NCBI GenBank assembly: GCA_964016885.1
Contig: OZ024740.1
Coordinates: 1,574,595 to 1,638,594 of the forward strand
Direction: 5' to 3'
Origin: Eledone cirrhosa
Lineage: Eukaryota > Mollusca > Cephalopoda > Octopoda > Eledonidae
DNA length: 64,000 nt
Below the pieces are notes generated by a model. The model saw nothing but the letters and a program-made list of their open reading frames with translations, did not search any database and was not told the DNA's origin. The translations under genes were made by a program, and so were the position numbers. Shown piece by piece: positions 27,034 through 37,211 of the stretch. Position 1 is the stretch's first letter. Each line of letters begins with the position of its first letter.

Positions 27034-27252
27034 CCCTTTAGCATTTACATTACTCTATATATATACTAATGTATTTTTGTGGTAAAAGCTTTATCTTACA
27101 CAGTTATCTCAAATGATATCAAATCTATGAGATTTTGATATTTATTTTGAGAACAATACCTTAACATCAGTATGAGTGGCCAGTTATTGCTGGTTTGAAC
27201 AGAAAAGGTGAGATAATTCTGGCTGGATATGGCCGGTTTAAATGCTAAAGGG
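27034..27252. mobile_element. piggyBac-like MITE with TTAA target duplication
   Basis: Termini CCCTTTAGCATT... and ...AATGCTAAAGGG form an inverted repeat. TTAA flanks both sides (27030-27033 and 27253-27256). TTAA duplication with CCC-starting termini is the piggyBac signature. Length is about 219 bases with no coding capacity. A second copy lies at 62829-63038, and the 4378-5294 array is built from the same end. Confidence 0.8.
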
Positions 27253-27439
27253 TTAAATCCCAAGGCAAAATTTGAACTCAAAACTCAGTCACGGAACAGA
27301 TACTGTGTGAGATCTCTTCTGACACTCTTAATCCAGCAGGGAAAGCTGGTATTAAAACGACTGTGAATGATATAATATATATACCTTCTCTATTTAATAT
27401 CTTGAACATCTCAGGCTGGATTTCATTGTCCCTAACAGC

Positions 27440-27860
27440 CATTTGGATTTCATTGTGATTTCATTGTCCCTAACAGCCATTTGAGCTCTTTAACTGCTCT
27501 TGTGACCTCAGCTCCTGAGAGACTAGTCACTGCTCCCAGATGCACCTTGTTGTCATCAGGTTTAGGAGATCAGCCATATTTTCTCTCTACCTTCCACCTA
27601 AACCCCAAAGTCTTCCTATGTCTTTCAACTCCTTTACTGTCTCTGCTGTGATTCTTCACGCCTGCTTGTACCGCAAGTGCAAGAAGGAGGACTTATTTCC
27701 AAGCCAAGCTTTGTAAGCCCCCTTCTTTGCTTGGATGGCATCTTTGACCTCTTGCACCACCCACAGAGATCTTTGGGGTCGTGAGATACACAATCTTTGT
27801 GTGCCCATCCTATGCTAGTTTTTGCGGCATGGAATGAAGACTACAATATTTCAAACAGGT
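27440..27860 (-). pseudogene. Decayed LINE fragment (region upstream of RT)
   Basis: On the minus strand, broken frames around 27690-27760 read roughly WVVQEVKDAIQAKKGAYKAW, which resembles the linker before the RT domain of the element at 33.6-35.8 kb. It has many stops and indels, and short tandem duplications lie nearby (27422-27484, and 27859-27934 with a 38-base unit repeated). Confidence 0.5.
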
Positions 27861-28044
27861 CCCTATACCTAAGCCACATTCTCCCTCAGACCAGTGGTCC
27901 CTATACCTAAGCCACATTCTCCCTCAGACCAGTTTATTGCTATGATAAATTCAACCAAAGCACTACCAAGACCAATTACCTATTTCTTCACACCCTACAA
28001 ATATTACTACACTCTGTAAAGGCTTGCTGAATGCAAAAGACACA

Positions 28045-28150
28045 ACCACTTGGCATCATGGTCGGGATTTTACATATCTCTATAGCCACTCTGCATCTCT
28101 CCATGCATTGAGTACTCCCATGATTAGTGGTCTCCCTGGTCTCAGCACTG
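28045..28150 (+). repeat. Direct repeat left of the foldback
   Basis: 'ctgcatctctccatgcattg agtact...gattagtggtctccc' recurs at 28620-28675 in the same orientation, on the other side of the palindrome at 28194-28495. Confidence 0.6.
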
Positions 28151-28193
28151 CAGACTGTCTCTCTATCTCTCTCTCTCTATATATATATATATA

Positions 28194-28495
28194 CGCTTCT
28201 GTGTCTTTTATATCGGTTAATTTAATTTATTCGGTCCTCAATGTTGCCATTGACTGACCAACGGTAAAAAATACAGATACAATATAGACACAAACACATA
28301 TATATAGTCTAACAAAGTTCTTTCGTTACACATCTGCAACATCGTCAGTGGTGCTATTGTCTACGCCATCTTTTAGATAGACTATATATATGTGTTTGTG
28401 TCTATATTGTATCTGTATTTTTGACCGTTGGTCAGTCAATGGCAACATTGAGGACCGAATAAATTAAATTAACCGATATAAAAGACACAGAAGCG
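28194..28495. mobile_element. Foldback element, 118-bp arms
   Basis: 28194-28311 and 28378-28495 are near-perfect reverse complements around a 66-base spacer. The spacer, on the minus strand, contains a hammerhead-like core. Similar direct repeats flank the whole. It may be the terminal part of a Penelope-like element in inverted dimer form. Confidence 0.8.
28315..28348 (-). ncRNA. Hammerhead-ribozyme-like core in foldback
   Basis: Minus strand: CTGACGA (28348-28342), helix II GTTGCA/TGTAAC with loop GATG (preceded by an extra T), then GAAA (28324-28321) and a two-pair helix III AG-AA-CT, with T at 28315 as the cleavage position. The inner part of helix I pairs poorly (only CA/TG), although the palindrome arms would clamp it further out. 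This is a candidate or relic only. Confidence 0.4.
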
Positions 28496-28589
28496 AAAAG
28501 CGAAAATCAACCAAACAGTGAGTGTGTTCTGTTATATATATACGTATATATGTATATATAGAGAGAGAGAAAGAGAGAGGTAAAATCCA

Positions 28590-28694
28590 GACTGTGATAT
28601 CAAGCGGTTTCGGTTATCTCTATACCCACTCTACATCTCTGCATGCATTGAGTACTTCCTTGATTAGTGGTCTCCCCTAACTCATCAGCATTGT

Positions 28695-28700
<6 letters not shown>
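28590..28700 (+). repeat. Direct repeat right of the foldback
   Basis: Partner of 28045-28150: same motifs 'gcatgcattgagtact' and 'gattagtggtctccc', about 85% alike by eye. Confidence 0.6.
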
Positions 28701-28733
<33 letters not shown>

Positions 28734-29245
28734 TGGTCGTTTTGGAAGCCTCAACAATGCAGATGGGTAAATCTCCGGGTAACAGAATCCGGTGGTGAAG
28801 AGAGAGATGTAAGAGGAAATGTAGAAAGAGACGTATAGGGTGTAGAGGAATGCAGGAAAGAGCGTAAAAATAATAACACGAGATAGAGTTACCTTGGGAG
28901 AGATTTAATTGTCCCTATATTTCGGATTTCGCATCCATCAACTGGGGGGTTTTCCAAGGGGGAAAGTTATCTGTCGGAGAGGAATGGTACGTGGCCTTTG
29001 TTGTCCGCCGTTTGTGTGTAACTGAAATATTCTGTAGAGCGCACGTGTGCGGAATAGGTGCGGTCAAGCAAAGGTCGAGGCAGCTCCTCTTTATTGTGGG
29101 AGTGGGATGGTGTTAGCTGTCAATCCATTATACTACCTATATTCAGTCTTTGTTACTGGCAGTGTAGTAGTGTGTCTGGTCGCTTGTTGGTCGGTGGATG
29201 GTGGGGGCACTATACACACAATAACAATCGTTCGAATGCCACTGT

Positions 29246-29287
<42 letters not shown>

Positions 29288-29394
29288 TGTTGTCTCGTTT
29301 GTTTACACCAGCCACCTCGGATCGGTTATTTATTTGTGGTCCTAGGCGTTTGATCCAAAGTGCTTCCTTGATTCGTAACGTGCCAAATATATAT
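28701..29394. other. Unassigned region with (TA)n and (TG)n
   Basis: Contains (TA)n at 28701-28728 and (TG)n at 29243-29285. Between them is sequence that I cannot place; the frames crossing the (TG)n are low complexity. Confidence 0.4.
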
Positions 29395-29840
29395 ATATCA
29401 TCATCACTGTTTAGCGTCCATTTCTCCATGCTTGCATGTGTTAGACACGTCGTCCACACTGGGATGCGAGTCTGGCCATAGTTAGCCACGTCGTACCTTG
29501 TCCGGTGAGGACTGTAAATTTGGCTGGGTATTTTACAGCTGGATGCCCTTCCTAACACCAACCACATCTACATCCTGACTCCCCATGGATACAAGCCGAA
29601 GCTGAAGCATATAGACAATATGACCCCACCCCCTCCCACTGCAAAATAGGCGCCATGGAAAAAAAAGCACCCAGCCCACACTGGAAATGAGGTTGGTGTT
29701 AGGAAGGGCATCCAGCTGTAGAAATCAAGCTAGAATCAGTTCCCGTATGAGCAAGACAAGGTCACCCGACCTGGCACTGCCCACAACAGGACAAGCCATG
29801 CTAGCGTGGAAGAATGGACATAAAACGGTGATGATATATA
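29395..29840. mobile_element. Head-to-head pair of LINE 3'-tail copies
   Basis: 29395-29575 starts with ATC repeats and contains 'ggatgcccttcctaacacca'. 29680-29840 is the reverse complement, with 'tggtgttaggaagggcatcc' and ending in ATG/TA repeats. Both are related to the 3' UTR at 33255-33420. They form an inverted pair around about 100 bases. Confidence 0.7.
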
Positions 29841-29899
29841 TATATATATATATGTATATGTATATATATATATCGTAAGCCTCTTCATGTGAACCTAAT

Positions 29900-29930
29900 G
29901 TTATGAGTTCACTGAACTCATAACATTAAG
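29900..29930. repeat. Perfect 14-bp hairpin
   Basis: ATGTTATGAGTTCA, one base, TGAACTCATAACAT. It lies directly upstream of hammerhead copy A. Confidence 0.7.
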
Positions 29931-29971
29931 TTCACATGAAAATATGTCACTTTCTTAACACCAATTATTAT

Positions 29972-30030
29972 ATTTTATCTGACGAAAGCGTACTTAAATA
30001 TTTGTACCTTTGAAATAGGTATAATAAAAT
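29972..30030 (+). ncRNA. Type I hammerhead-ribozyme-like motif, copy A
   Basis: Helix I ATTTTAT (29972-29978) pairs with ATAAAAT (30024-30030). The core is CTGACGA (29979-29985). Helix II is AAG-C-GTAC pairing with GTAC-C-TTT (30004-30011), with one C.C mismatch and one G.U pair. GAA is at 30012-30014. Helix III is ATA/TAT with loop GG. Predicted cleavage follows the ATA triplet at 30023. Sequence outside (CCATTTATTAATAT and a 'gagtgcttctaatct' block) is shared with copy B or with 38440-38535, so this is part of a dispersed element. Confidence 0.6.
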
Positions 30031-30310
30031 AAATATGGTTTTATAAATATATTTTCCATTTATTAATATTATTGATATTAATGATACTCCAGATAAACTA
30101 TAGAGTGCTTCTAATCTGTTGTAAAATTAACTTTCTTGAATAATCACCAAACCAAATAACTCATTGTTTATATATATATATATATATATCAATATCACTG
30201 TTTAATGTCAATTTTCCACGCTAGCATGGGTTATATATATATATATATATATATATATCCAGGAAGCTCCAACCGTTAAGGTTGTCTTTTTTTCCGGGTA
30301 TGTCAATATT

Positions 30311-30413
30311 TATTTATAAAACAAATCTGTATTTTATCTGATGAAAGCGCACCATAATTTGCCTTGGTTGCCCTTGAAATATGTATAATAAAATAAATAT
30401 GGTTTTATAAATA
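30311..30413 (+). ncRNA. Type I hammerhead-ribozyme-like motif, copy B
   Basis: Outer helix I TATTTATAAAAC (30311-30322) pairs perfectly with 30402-30413 (12 bp). An internal loop follows, then inner helix I ATTTTAT (30331-30337) with ATAAAAT (30388-30394). The core is CTGATGA (30338-30344). Helix II is AAG-C-GCA-CC with GG-T-T-GC-C-CTT (30366-30375). GAA is at 30376-30378. Helix III is ATA/TAT with loop TG. Predicted cleavage follows 30387 (ATA triplet). All conserved core bases are present. The 10.1/11.1 pair is A-U instead of the usual G-C, and the 16-17 triplet is AUA, both likely to slow cleavage. Confidence 0.65.
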
Positions 30414-30435
30414 TAGTTTCCATTTATTAATATAT

Positions 30436-30940
30436 TTTATATATATATATTTTTCTCTCAACATCATCTCGTGTTTGTTTATAAACAGTTATTCTAAGAC
30501 TCGTCAATTATTGCCACTCCTGGTAGCATCTAATTAATCTGATTTCTTTGTTGATTAGATTAACTTCCAACTATAGTTTCATCAATTCTGTTTTAATATC
30601 AATACAAATATCTGCCCCTACCCTCCACACTAAACAATCTCATTAGTGTCTCTCTCTGGTGTCAACTAATGTTTGTTAAGGTCCATATTGTCATTAACAA
30701 GCAGATATGTTAAACAACTCTGCTAGAAGGAGGAAACTGGTTTAGAAAAAAACATATTTCAATACTTAATTACCTTAAGATATCCTACTTCATTAACAAA
30801 ACACTAATCACTTAATTAGTCTCACTTTTAATGAGAGATTTTGTTTCTATTTTTGAAAATAATTGATTCTAATTTTTTTCTTTTTCTTATTTTTATTTGT
30901 TTCATTTGATTCCTTGACTGATCAATTGTTTGTTTATTTT
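30436..30940. other. AT-rich sequence, nothing recognised
   Basis: About 500 AT-rich bases between hammerhead copy B and the 39-bp repeat, without a frame or family that I can name. Confidence 0.4.
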
Positions 30941-30946
30941 ATCTTA

Positions 30947-31145
30947 AATGGGTTGAATAGGTTTACAAAGATTTGTTCAGTATTAAATGGGTTGAATAGG
31001 TTTACAAAGATTTGTTCAGCGTTAAATGGGTTGAATAGGTTTACAAAGATTTGTTTAGTGTTAAATGGGTTGAATAGGTTTACAAAGATTTCTTTAGTGT
31101 TAAATGGGTTGAATAGGTTTACAAAGATTTGTTTAGTGTTAAATG
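30947..31145. repeat. 39-bp tandem repeat, 5 copies
   Basis: The unit 'aaatgggttgaataggttta' plus 'caaagatttgttcagtgtt' is 39 bases, a multiple of three, so both strands stay open (NGLNRFTKICSVL repeated). There is no sign of a gene. Confidence 0.9.
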
Positions 31146-31333
31146 GAATCGACTGGCAACAATTTAAACAGAATATCTTTTTAAAAAATATGTGAAATGT
31201 ATGCTGCTTAGTGTGTGTGTGTATGTGTGTGTGTGTACTAGCCAACTAAATTCCATATGACATATAATACTAGTATGTCTGTTGTTATTTTTCTACCTAG
31301 AACTCTACAACACAACACTCACATCTATCTATG

Positions 31334-31364
<31 letters not shown>

Positions 31365-31689
31365 CATCACACTTTACAGTGAGTACTGGGTGTTTTTTAT
31401 CATGACACCTACATGACCACTTCACAGTATGGGCTGTGGTGTTGGGATTGGAGAGGTAGATCTAGGGACATGGGTGAGGGGTGTTAGGGTGTGTATGGAG
31501 GGGAAGGTGGTGCATACTAGATATATGCTTCAACCGGTGCACAAGTAGCTGAAGTGTACGATGAAGTTAAATCTGTATGCAGTGTATAACAGAGACTGCA
31601 CCAATGTTACTATAAATATATACATATTTAATATGTAGACACATAAACATGTATGTGTGTATTTCTATGTATGTATGTCAGGTCACCAG

Positions 31690-32275
31690 TTGGTGCTACT
31701 GGTAACATGTATCCCAGTACAACCTGTCTCATGGTCGGGTCGTTGGTGACTAAACTGGCAACCCCACCAAGGTTTCTTGGTGAGGAGGGTGACTTTGGAC
31801 ATTCTGCAGGACTAGAAACAAAACCTGTCAAAGGGCAAAGGAGCTCTTAAGAGTCAATGGCCATCCAAAATCACAGGAAGAGATGACCCCTTAGCCTTTG
31901 TCAAAGCAGAATTCTAGGAGAAGGAAAACTCTGATATAACACCTGCAACCCTGATTGTATCCAATGATGTTGATTTGTTCTTTTTGGTAAATATCATCTT
32001 GGTTAAGAGAGTGGGACTGGCTTTGTGCAGTGCCTTTGCTCACTATAAAAGCTTCACGGCACAGGCATTGCTTTATATCTGGAGATCTCCCTGCACTTGT
32101 CGTCACATGATACCATGGGCCCAGCACTATGTGTCAATAATTGTCACAAGTGTAGTGTTTGTACCAGAGTTTTCAGGTCACTGGCTGGACTAAAAAGTCA
32201 CACTCGTTCAGCGCATCGGTAGGGGTTCTCCTACATGGATATAAGGTAGTGGCCGTACTCGAAAACGAGTTGGCA
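31690..32275 (+). pseudogene. LINE 3' end with C2H2 finger, copy 1
   Basis: The reading frame is broken, but around 32135-32215 the plus strand encodes CSVCTRVF-x-SLAGLKSHTRSAHR, the Cx2CxnHx4H finger that closes the ORF of several non-LTR elements. After a short tail (gagttggcagccaccat) it ends in an ATATGT microsatellite. It shares sequence with 32463-32740, 39370-39600 and 44390-44822. Confidence 0.7.
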
Positions 32276-32325
32276 GCCACCATATGTATATATATATGTA
32301 TGTATATATGTATGTATATATATCA

Positions 32326-32462
32326 TTGGATACCATCAGGGTTGCAGGTGTTATATCAGAGTTTTCCTTCTCCTAGAATTCTGCCTTGACAAAGGCTAAG
32401 GGGTCATCTCTCCCAGTGATTTTGGATGGCCATTGACTCTTAAGAGCTCCTTTGCCCTTTGA
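32326..32462 (-). pseudogene. Inverted partial copy of the same LINE end
   Basis: Reverse complement of about 31825-31965 (gttgcaggtgttatatcaga ... gagctcctttgccctttgac). It abuts the next plus-strand copy at 32463, so the junction marks an inversion. Confidence 0.75.
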
Positions 32463-32740
32463 CAAATATCATCTTGGTAAATATCATCTTGGTTAAGAGA
32501 GTGGGACTGGCTTTGTGCAGTGCCTTTGCTTTATATCTGGAGATCTCTCTGCACTTGTCGTCACATGGTGCCATGGGCCCAGCACTATGTGTCAATAATT
32601 GTCACAAGTGTAGTGTTTGTACCAGAGTTTTCAGGTCGCTGGCTGGACTAAAAAGTCACTCGTTCAGCGCATCGGTAGGGCTTCTCCTACATGGATATAA
32701 CGTAATGGCCATACTCGAAGACGAGTTGGCAGTCACCATG
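32463..32740 (+). pseudogene. LINE 3' end with C2H2 finger, copy 2
   Basis: Same finger region (NCHKCSVCTRVFRSLAGLKSH) and tail as copy 1, lacking the 'actataaaagcttcacggca' segment. It begins with a 15-base duplication of 'aaatatcatcttggt'. Confidence 0.75.
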
Positions 32741-32748
32741 TATATATA

Positions 32749-32781
<33 letters not shown>

Positions 32782-33029
32782 ATATATATATATGTATGTA
32801 TATATGTATGTATATGTATTGACTTGTGTGATTGTAAATGGGGAGAGTATGTATATATGTATGTATATATTTTTTATTTAATTTTATTTAATTAATCCAT
32901 TTCTTTATTTATTATTTTTTTTTTCATGCAATGACCATACTCGATAACGAGGAGGCAGCCATCATCATGTATATATATATATGTATGTATATATGTATGT
33001 ATGTATATGTATATATATATAAATGTATG

Positions 33030-33074
<45 letters not shown>

Positions 33075-33097
33075 TTATATATATATATATATATATG

Positions 33098-33128
<31 letters not shown>

Positions 33129-33158
33129 TTGGATTTTAGTCTTGAAATTTATTATTAT

Positions 33159-33214
<56 letters not shown>

Positions 33215-33254
33215 ATGTATGTATATATATATATACGTATGTATGTGTATATAT
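32741..33254. repeat. (TA)n/(ATGT)n microsatellite block
   Basis: About 500 bases of alternating TA with ATGT steps, tails of the LINE copies on either side. Tyr/Ile/Met frames here are artefacts. Confidence 0.9.
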
Positions 33255-35813
33255 CATCATCATCATCGTTTAACGTCCATCTTCCACGCTTGCATGGGTT
33301 TGGGCAGGAATTGTCCCACTTGAGGCAAGAGTGGTTGTCTTGCTCACATAGGACTGTCTGGCGGGTTTTCTACGGCTGGATGCCCTTCCTAACACCAACC
33401 ACGTTTACAGTGTGGACTGGGAGGTTTTTACCGTGTTACCTACACGGCCACATTACAGCGTGGACTGTGTGTTTTGTTGTGACACCTACACAACCTTATT
33501 TATTTCGGACTGGATGTTGTGGTACCAACATAACTTTACATTGAAAGGGGTGGTGTGGATGGGGTGTGGGTAGTGGGATAGGGGTGTATTTTTGTTAGAG
33601 GGGCCTACTGACTGTAGGTTTCGCTTTGTACTTAGGCAAGGCGGGTCTTCTGTATTACTGTGTAGCGCCAAAGATCTCGGTCCAGTGACATTGTCTTGGA
33701 GAGGTGTAAGTATGTGAGGTCGGAATTTATCAAGTCGTCTCAGGTTTTTCTGGGCCTGCCTACTCCGTGGCTACCGTCTATTTTTATCACCCTGCACTTT
33801 TTTATACAGCTGTCGTCTTTCATGCGCATCACGTGACCGTACCAACGTAGCCTTCTCTCGAGTAAACAACATCTGATCCCTCTTATTCCTAATTTTTGCC
33901 TTAGTTCGTTTATGCTTTGCCGTTCACGTATATTACTATTACACAACCAGCGGAGCATGCAAGCTTTGTTCCTCTCCAGTCTGTGTATATCCTCTGCACA
34001 CAATGCCCAGGTCTAACTGCCATGCAACATTGCTGTTCGTATGCAGGCATCATACAGCCTGCCTTTCATTTTTAGGGAGAACCCTTTAGCGGCCAATAGT
34101 GGTATAAGCTCTCTGAACTTTTTCCATCCAGTTCTGACTCTAGCTACTGTTCTTTCAGAGCACCCTCTCCGACTGCTGATTTTGTCACCCAGGTAACGGA
34201 AGCTGTCCACTATTTCTATAGAACCATCTGTGCAATGGAATGAGCTAGTATTCTGTGGGCACTTGCTGCTTCTTATTGCACCAGAGCAGCGGCCATATAT
34301 AAAATCTATATTCTTAGTTAGGTTACCTGTGATCCCACTACATCTATTATGCACCCATACTTTGCATTTGGGACATAAAATGTAGTTTCTGCCTACTCCT
34401 TTCCTACACACTGAGCATGGCCATTTCTCGGAGGGGACCTGTGCCCTATTTTCCTTCCTACAAACTAGAACTTTAGTCTTAGACAAGTTAACTTTAAGGC
34501 CTTTTGATTCTAGGCCATGATTCCATGTTTGGAATTTCTTCTCTAGTTCAGCCATTGATTCAGCTATGAGTGTTAGATCAATTTCATATAGGAGTTCCCA
34601 TGGGCAGCCGGTCTTGAACTCCTCTGTTATAGCCTGAAGGGCAATAATAAATAGTAGGGGGCTAAGGACGGAGCCCTGATGAACACCAACTTTTACGCTA
34701 AACTCTTCACTATATTCGTTGTTAATTCTAACCTTGCTGACTGTTTCTTTATACATGGCTTGTATAGCTCTCACAAGCCATTCATCAACACCTAGTTTTC
34801 TAAGGGCCCACCAGATAATCGAGCGGGATACTCTGTCAAAGGCTTTCTCCAAATCAACAAAAGCTAAGTATAGGGGTTTACTTTTAGCTAGGTACGTCTC
34901 CTGTAGTTGTCGTACAATGAAAAGAGCGTCTGTGGTACTTTTACCTGACACAAACCCGAACTGCATTTCATCTAGATCAATTCGCTCTCTGATTAGTTGC
35001 GCTATTACTTTTTCTGTGACCTTCCTGACCTGGTCAATTAATTTAATGCCTCTATAGTTTCCCCAATCTAGGGCATCACCTTTACCCTTGTAGCAGTTAA
35101 TGATGATGCTGCTGCGCCAGTCCTTCGGAACAACCCCATTCTGTATGACTTGGTTTACTATCCGGGTGACCATAGTGTGTCCCACCGTTCCAGATGCTTT
35201 CAGCATTTTGGCAACTATTTCCGAAGGCCCGGCCGCCTTGACCATCTTCATGTCTTTGATCGCCTTACTTATTATACTACCTTCAACTTGCACTGCTGGT
35301 CCCTCTATTGGGTCGATGTGGGGGAGACTGTCTTTCTCCCAATTATTCTCCTCATTTAGTAGCCTTTCGTAGTGACACTTCCAAGCTACCTTCTTATCAG
35401 CGTCGGTGATGGCAAGTGCACCATCATCATTAAGGACACACTTCTCCCCGACAATATCACGGTTTTCCTTGACACATTGCCTAGCAATCCTGAACACCTC
35501 ACGTTTTTGGTCCTCGCGTTGTAGAACATGCTTGAACTTTCTTTCCTCTGCTTCCCTTCTGGCTAAGTACACTTGTCTCCTAGCTTCCTTCCTGGCCACT
35601 TGATAGTCTTCTCTACTTCCCCCATCTTGCCATGCTTTCCAAGCCTGCTTTTTGGCCTTGATTGAACCCTCCACCTTACTGTTCCACCACCATGTTACTC
35701 TCCTCCTGCCTATAGGTCTGCTCCAGCCACAGATTTCATCTGCCGCCTTCAGCAGGTTAGCTTTCAGTAATTCCCACTGTTCCTCTATATTGTACGGAAT
35801 TCCCACTGTTCCT
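33255..35813 (-). mobile_element. 5'-truncated RTE-like non-LTR retrotransposon
   Basis: On the minus strand: RT ORF 35806 to about 33600, a 3' UTR, and a terminal ATG-repeat tail at 33255 (reads ATC on plus). The endonuclease domain is missing and the 5' end stops at a TA/GA microsatellite, typical of incomplete reverse transcription. A 19-base duplication ('ggaattcccactgttcctc' type) sits at the 5' junction (35775-35815). The simple-repeat 3' tail and DLEKAFDRV motif suggest an RTE-type element; the clade is inferred. Confidence 0.8.
33620..35806 (-). pseudogene. Reverse transcriptase ORF with dead YADD box and internal stops
   Basis: Starts inside the linker (WWWNSKVEGSIKAKKQAWKAW), then RT: KAAGPSEIVAKML (near 35240), YRGIKLIDQ, QFGFVSGKSTTDALFIVRQL, FVDLEKAFDRVSR (near 34860) and VGVHQGSVLSPLLF (near 34650). 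The position of YADD reads LLYEIDLTLIAES (near 34590): the first catalytic Asp of YADD is replaced by Ile, so the RT should be inactive. Next comes a Cys/His zinc domain (CSVCRKGVGRNYILCPKCKVW ending HNRC, near 34390). In-frame TAG at 34013-34015 interrupts (H)GS-T-W; the same frame resumes through LRWYGHVMRMKDDS, and a TGA near 33740 replaces the Trp of RKTW. The 198-base C-terminal frame at 36589-36786 shows the unbroken version. Confidence 0.85.
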
Positions 35814-35814
35814 C

Positions 35815-35847
<33 letters not shown>

Positions 35848-35848
35848 A

Positions 35849-35920
35849 AGTAATGACTTCTATGGGACTAGAACTGTTTCATTTGTATGAATGAAACAGT
35901 TCTATTTCTGTAGAAGTTAT
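35849..35920. repeat. Long imperfect hairpin
   Basis: Inner arms TAGAACTGTTTCAT (35869-35882) and ATGAAACAGTTCTA (35891-35904) are perfect. Outer arms ATGACTTCTA and TGTAGAAGTTAT extend the stem beyond small internal loops. Confidence 0.65.
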
Positions 35921-36244
35921 TTCTACATATAAGAAAGATGCCTATACTCTTGCCTGTGCTTCAGGAGTTGTCTCCCCTTGTGTGACAAGTCAAATCAGAT
36001 AACCGTGTCTTGCATATACAGAACTGATTCTAGCTTGGTCTCTATGGCTGGCTGCCTACCAACTTGCATATCTGATGAGATGTTCATGCAAAGTCAGGCG
36101 CCGATTATTATGATCTGAGTTCATCGATATCAAAATAATTATCATAATAAAGTTTATTTATGATGTAACTTTGAGTTCATTCCTTCTTACTTGTACACTT
36201 ATATAGCGAGAGACATAGATTTAAAAGAGCCGAAGTCAGTGTTG
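35921..36244. other. Unassigned intronic sequence
   Basis: No frame. A 'tctagcttggtctctatggctg' type stretch may be a decayed repeat; I cannot name it. Confidence 0.4.
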
Positions 36245-36790
36245 CAGTCATCATCATCATCATCATCATCATCGTTTAACGTCCATCTTCCACGCCAGCA
36301 TGGTTTTGGACGGGAATTGTCCCACTTGAGGCAAAATTGGTTGTCTTGCTCAGGACTGTCTGGCGGGTTTTCTACGGCTGGGTGCCCTTCCTAACACCAA
36401 CCATGTTTACAGTGTAGACTGGGAGCTTTTTACCGTGTTACCTACACGACCTCATTTGTTTAGGACTGGATGTTGTGGTACCAACATAACTTTACATCGA
36501 AAGGGATGGTGTGGGTGGGGTGGGGTTAGTGGGACCGGGGAGTATTTTTGTTAAGAGGTGCCTACTGACTGTAGGTTTCGCTTTGTACTTAGGCAAGGCG
36601 TGTCTTCTGTATTACTGCGTAGTGCCAAAGATCACGGTCCAGTGACATTGTCTTGGATAGGTGTAAGTGTGTAAGGTCGGAATTTATCAAGTCGTCCCAA
36701 GTTTTTCTGGGTCTGCCTACTCCGTGGTTACCGTCTATTTTGATCGCCCTGCACTTTTTTATACAGCTGTCGTCTGTCATGCGCACAAAC
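36245..36790 (-). mobile_element. Second, shorter copy of the RTE-like element
   Basis: (ATC)n at 36249-36275 followed by the same 3' UTR as 33260-33600 and a C-terminal coding piece (36786 to 36589, minus) ending in DLWHYAVIQKTRLA. The frame is open across the two positions where the larger copy has stops. It is truncated at the conserved 'RMTDDSCIKKCR' region. Confidence 0.85.
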
Positions 36791-36993
36791 TCTATTTGTA
36801 TATTACAATTGTTTCGATATCGATTAGTTCAGGGTCCAATCAAGGTGATGGGGCCTGACTCTTTTTTGACATCTCGTCAGATATGCGAGCTTATATTTGC
36901 TTATATGGAATACAACCCAAATGAAATGGACCTCGTACCAGCATTGAGGGTTTCGAATGGCACTCCACCTATAACTGTTGCTACACACCTAAT

Positions 36994-37028
<35 letters not shown>

Positions 37029-37058
37029 GTAATAATAATATTAATAATAATAATAATA
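36791..37058. other. Unassigned sequence with (TA)n and (AAT)n
   Basis: A 190-base unique stretch, then CA/TA and AAT repeats that precede the LINE fragment. Confidence 0.4.
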
Positions 37059-37211
37059 GTGGTCCCGATTGTCATAGGCGCACTAGGTACTATCTCAAAA
37101 TGTTTCCAGGGATGGTTAAAGAAAATTGGCCCCGCCACGCTTTTTGGAACGCTTCAAAAGGCATGCTTGCTGGGAACAGCAAGAACCCTCCGATACGTCC
37201 TGAATATCTGA
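37059..37211 (+). pseudogene. LINE C-terminal fragment (VVPIVIGALGTISK motif)
   Basis: A 50-codon frame, VVPIVIGALGTISKCFQGWL then KKIGPATLFGTLQKACLLGT, ARTLRYVLNI, stop. This PIVIGxLGxxxKxxxxWLxxIG ... LLGTARxLRxVL sequence is the C-terminus of a widespread non-LTR element ORF. (TAA)n lies on both sides (37031-37058, 37288-37318), so it is a heavily 5'-truncated insertion with a TAA tail. Confidence 0.75.

Noticed and set aside
30863..31195. 110-codon frame with NGLNRFTKIC repeats
   Set aside because: Open only across a 5-copy 39-bp tandem repeat plus AT-rich flank.
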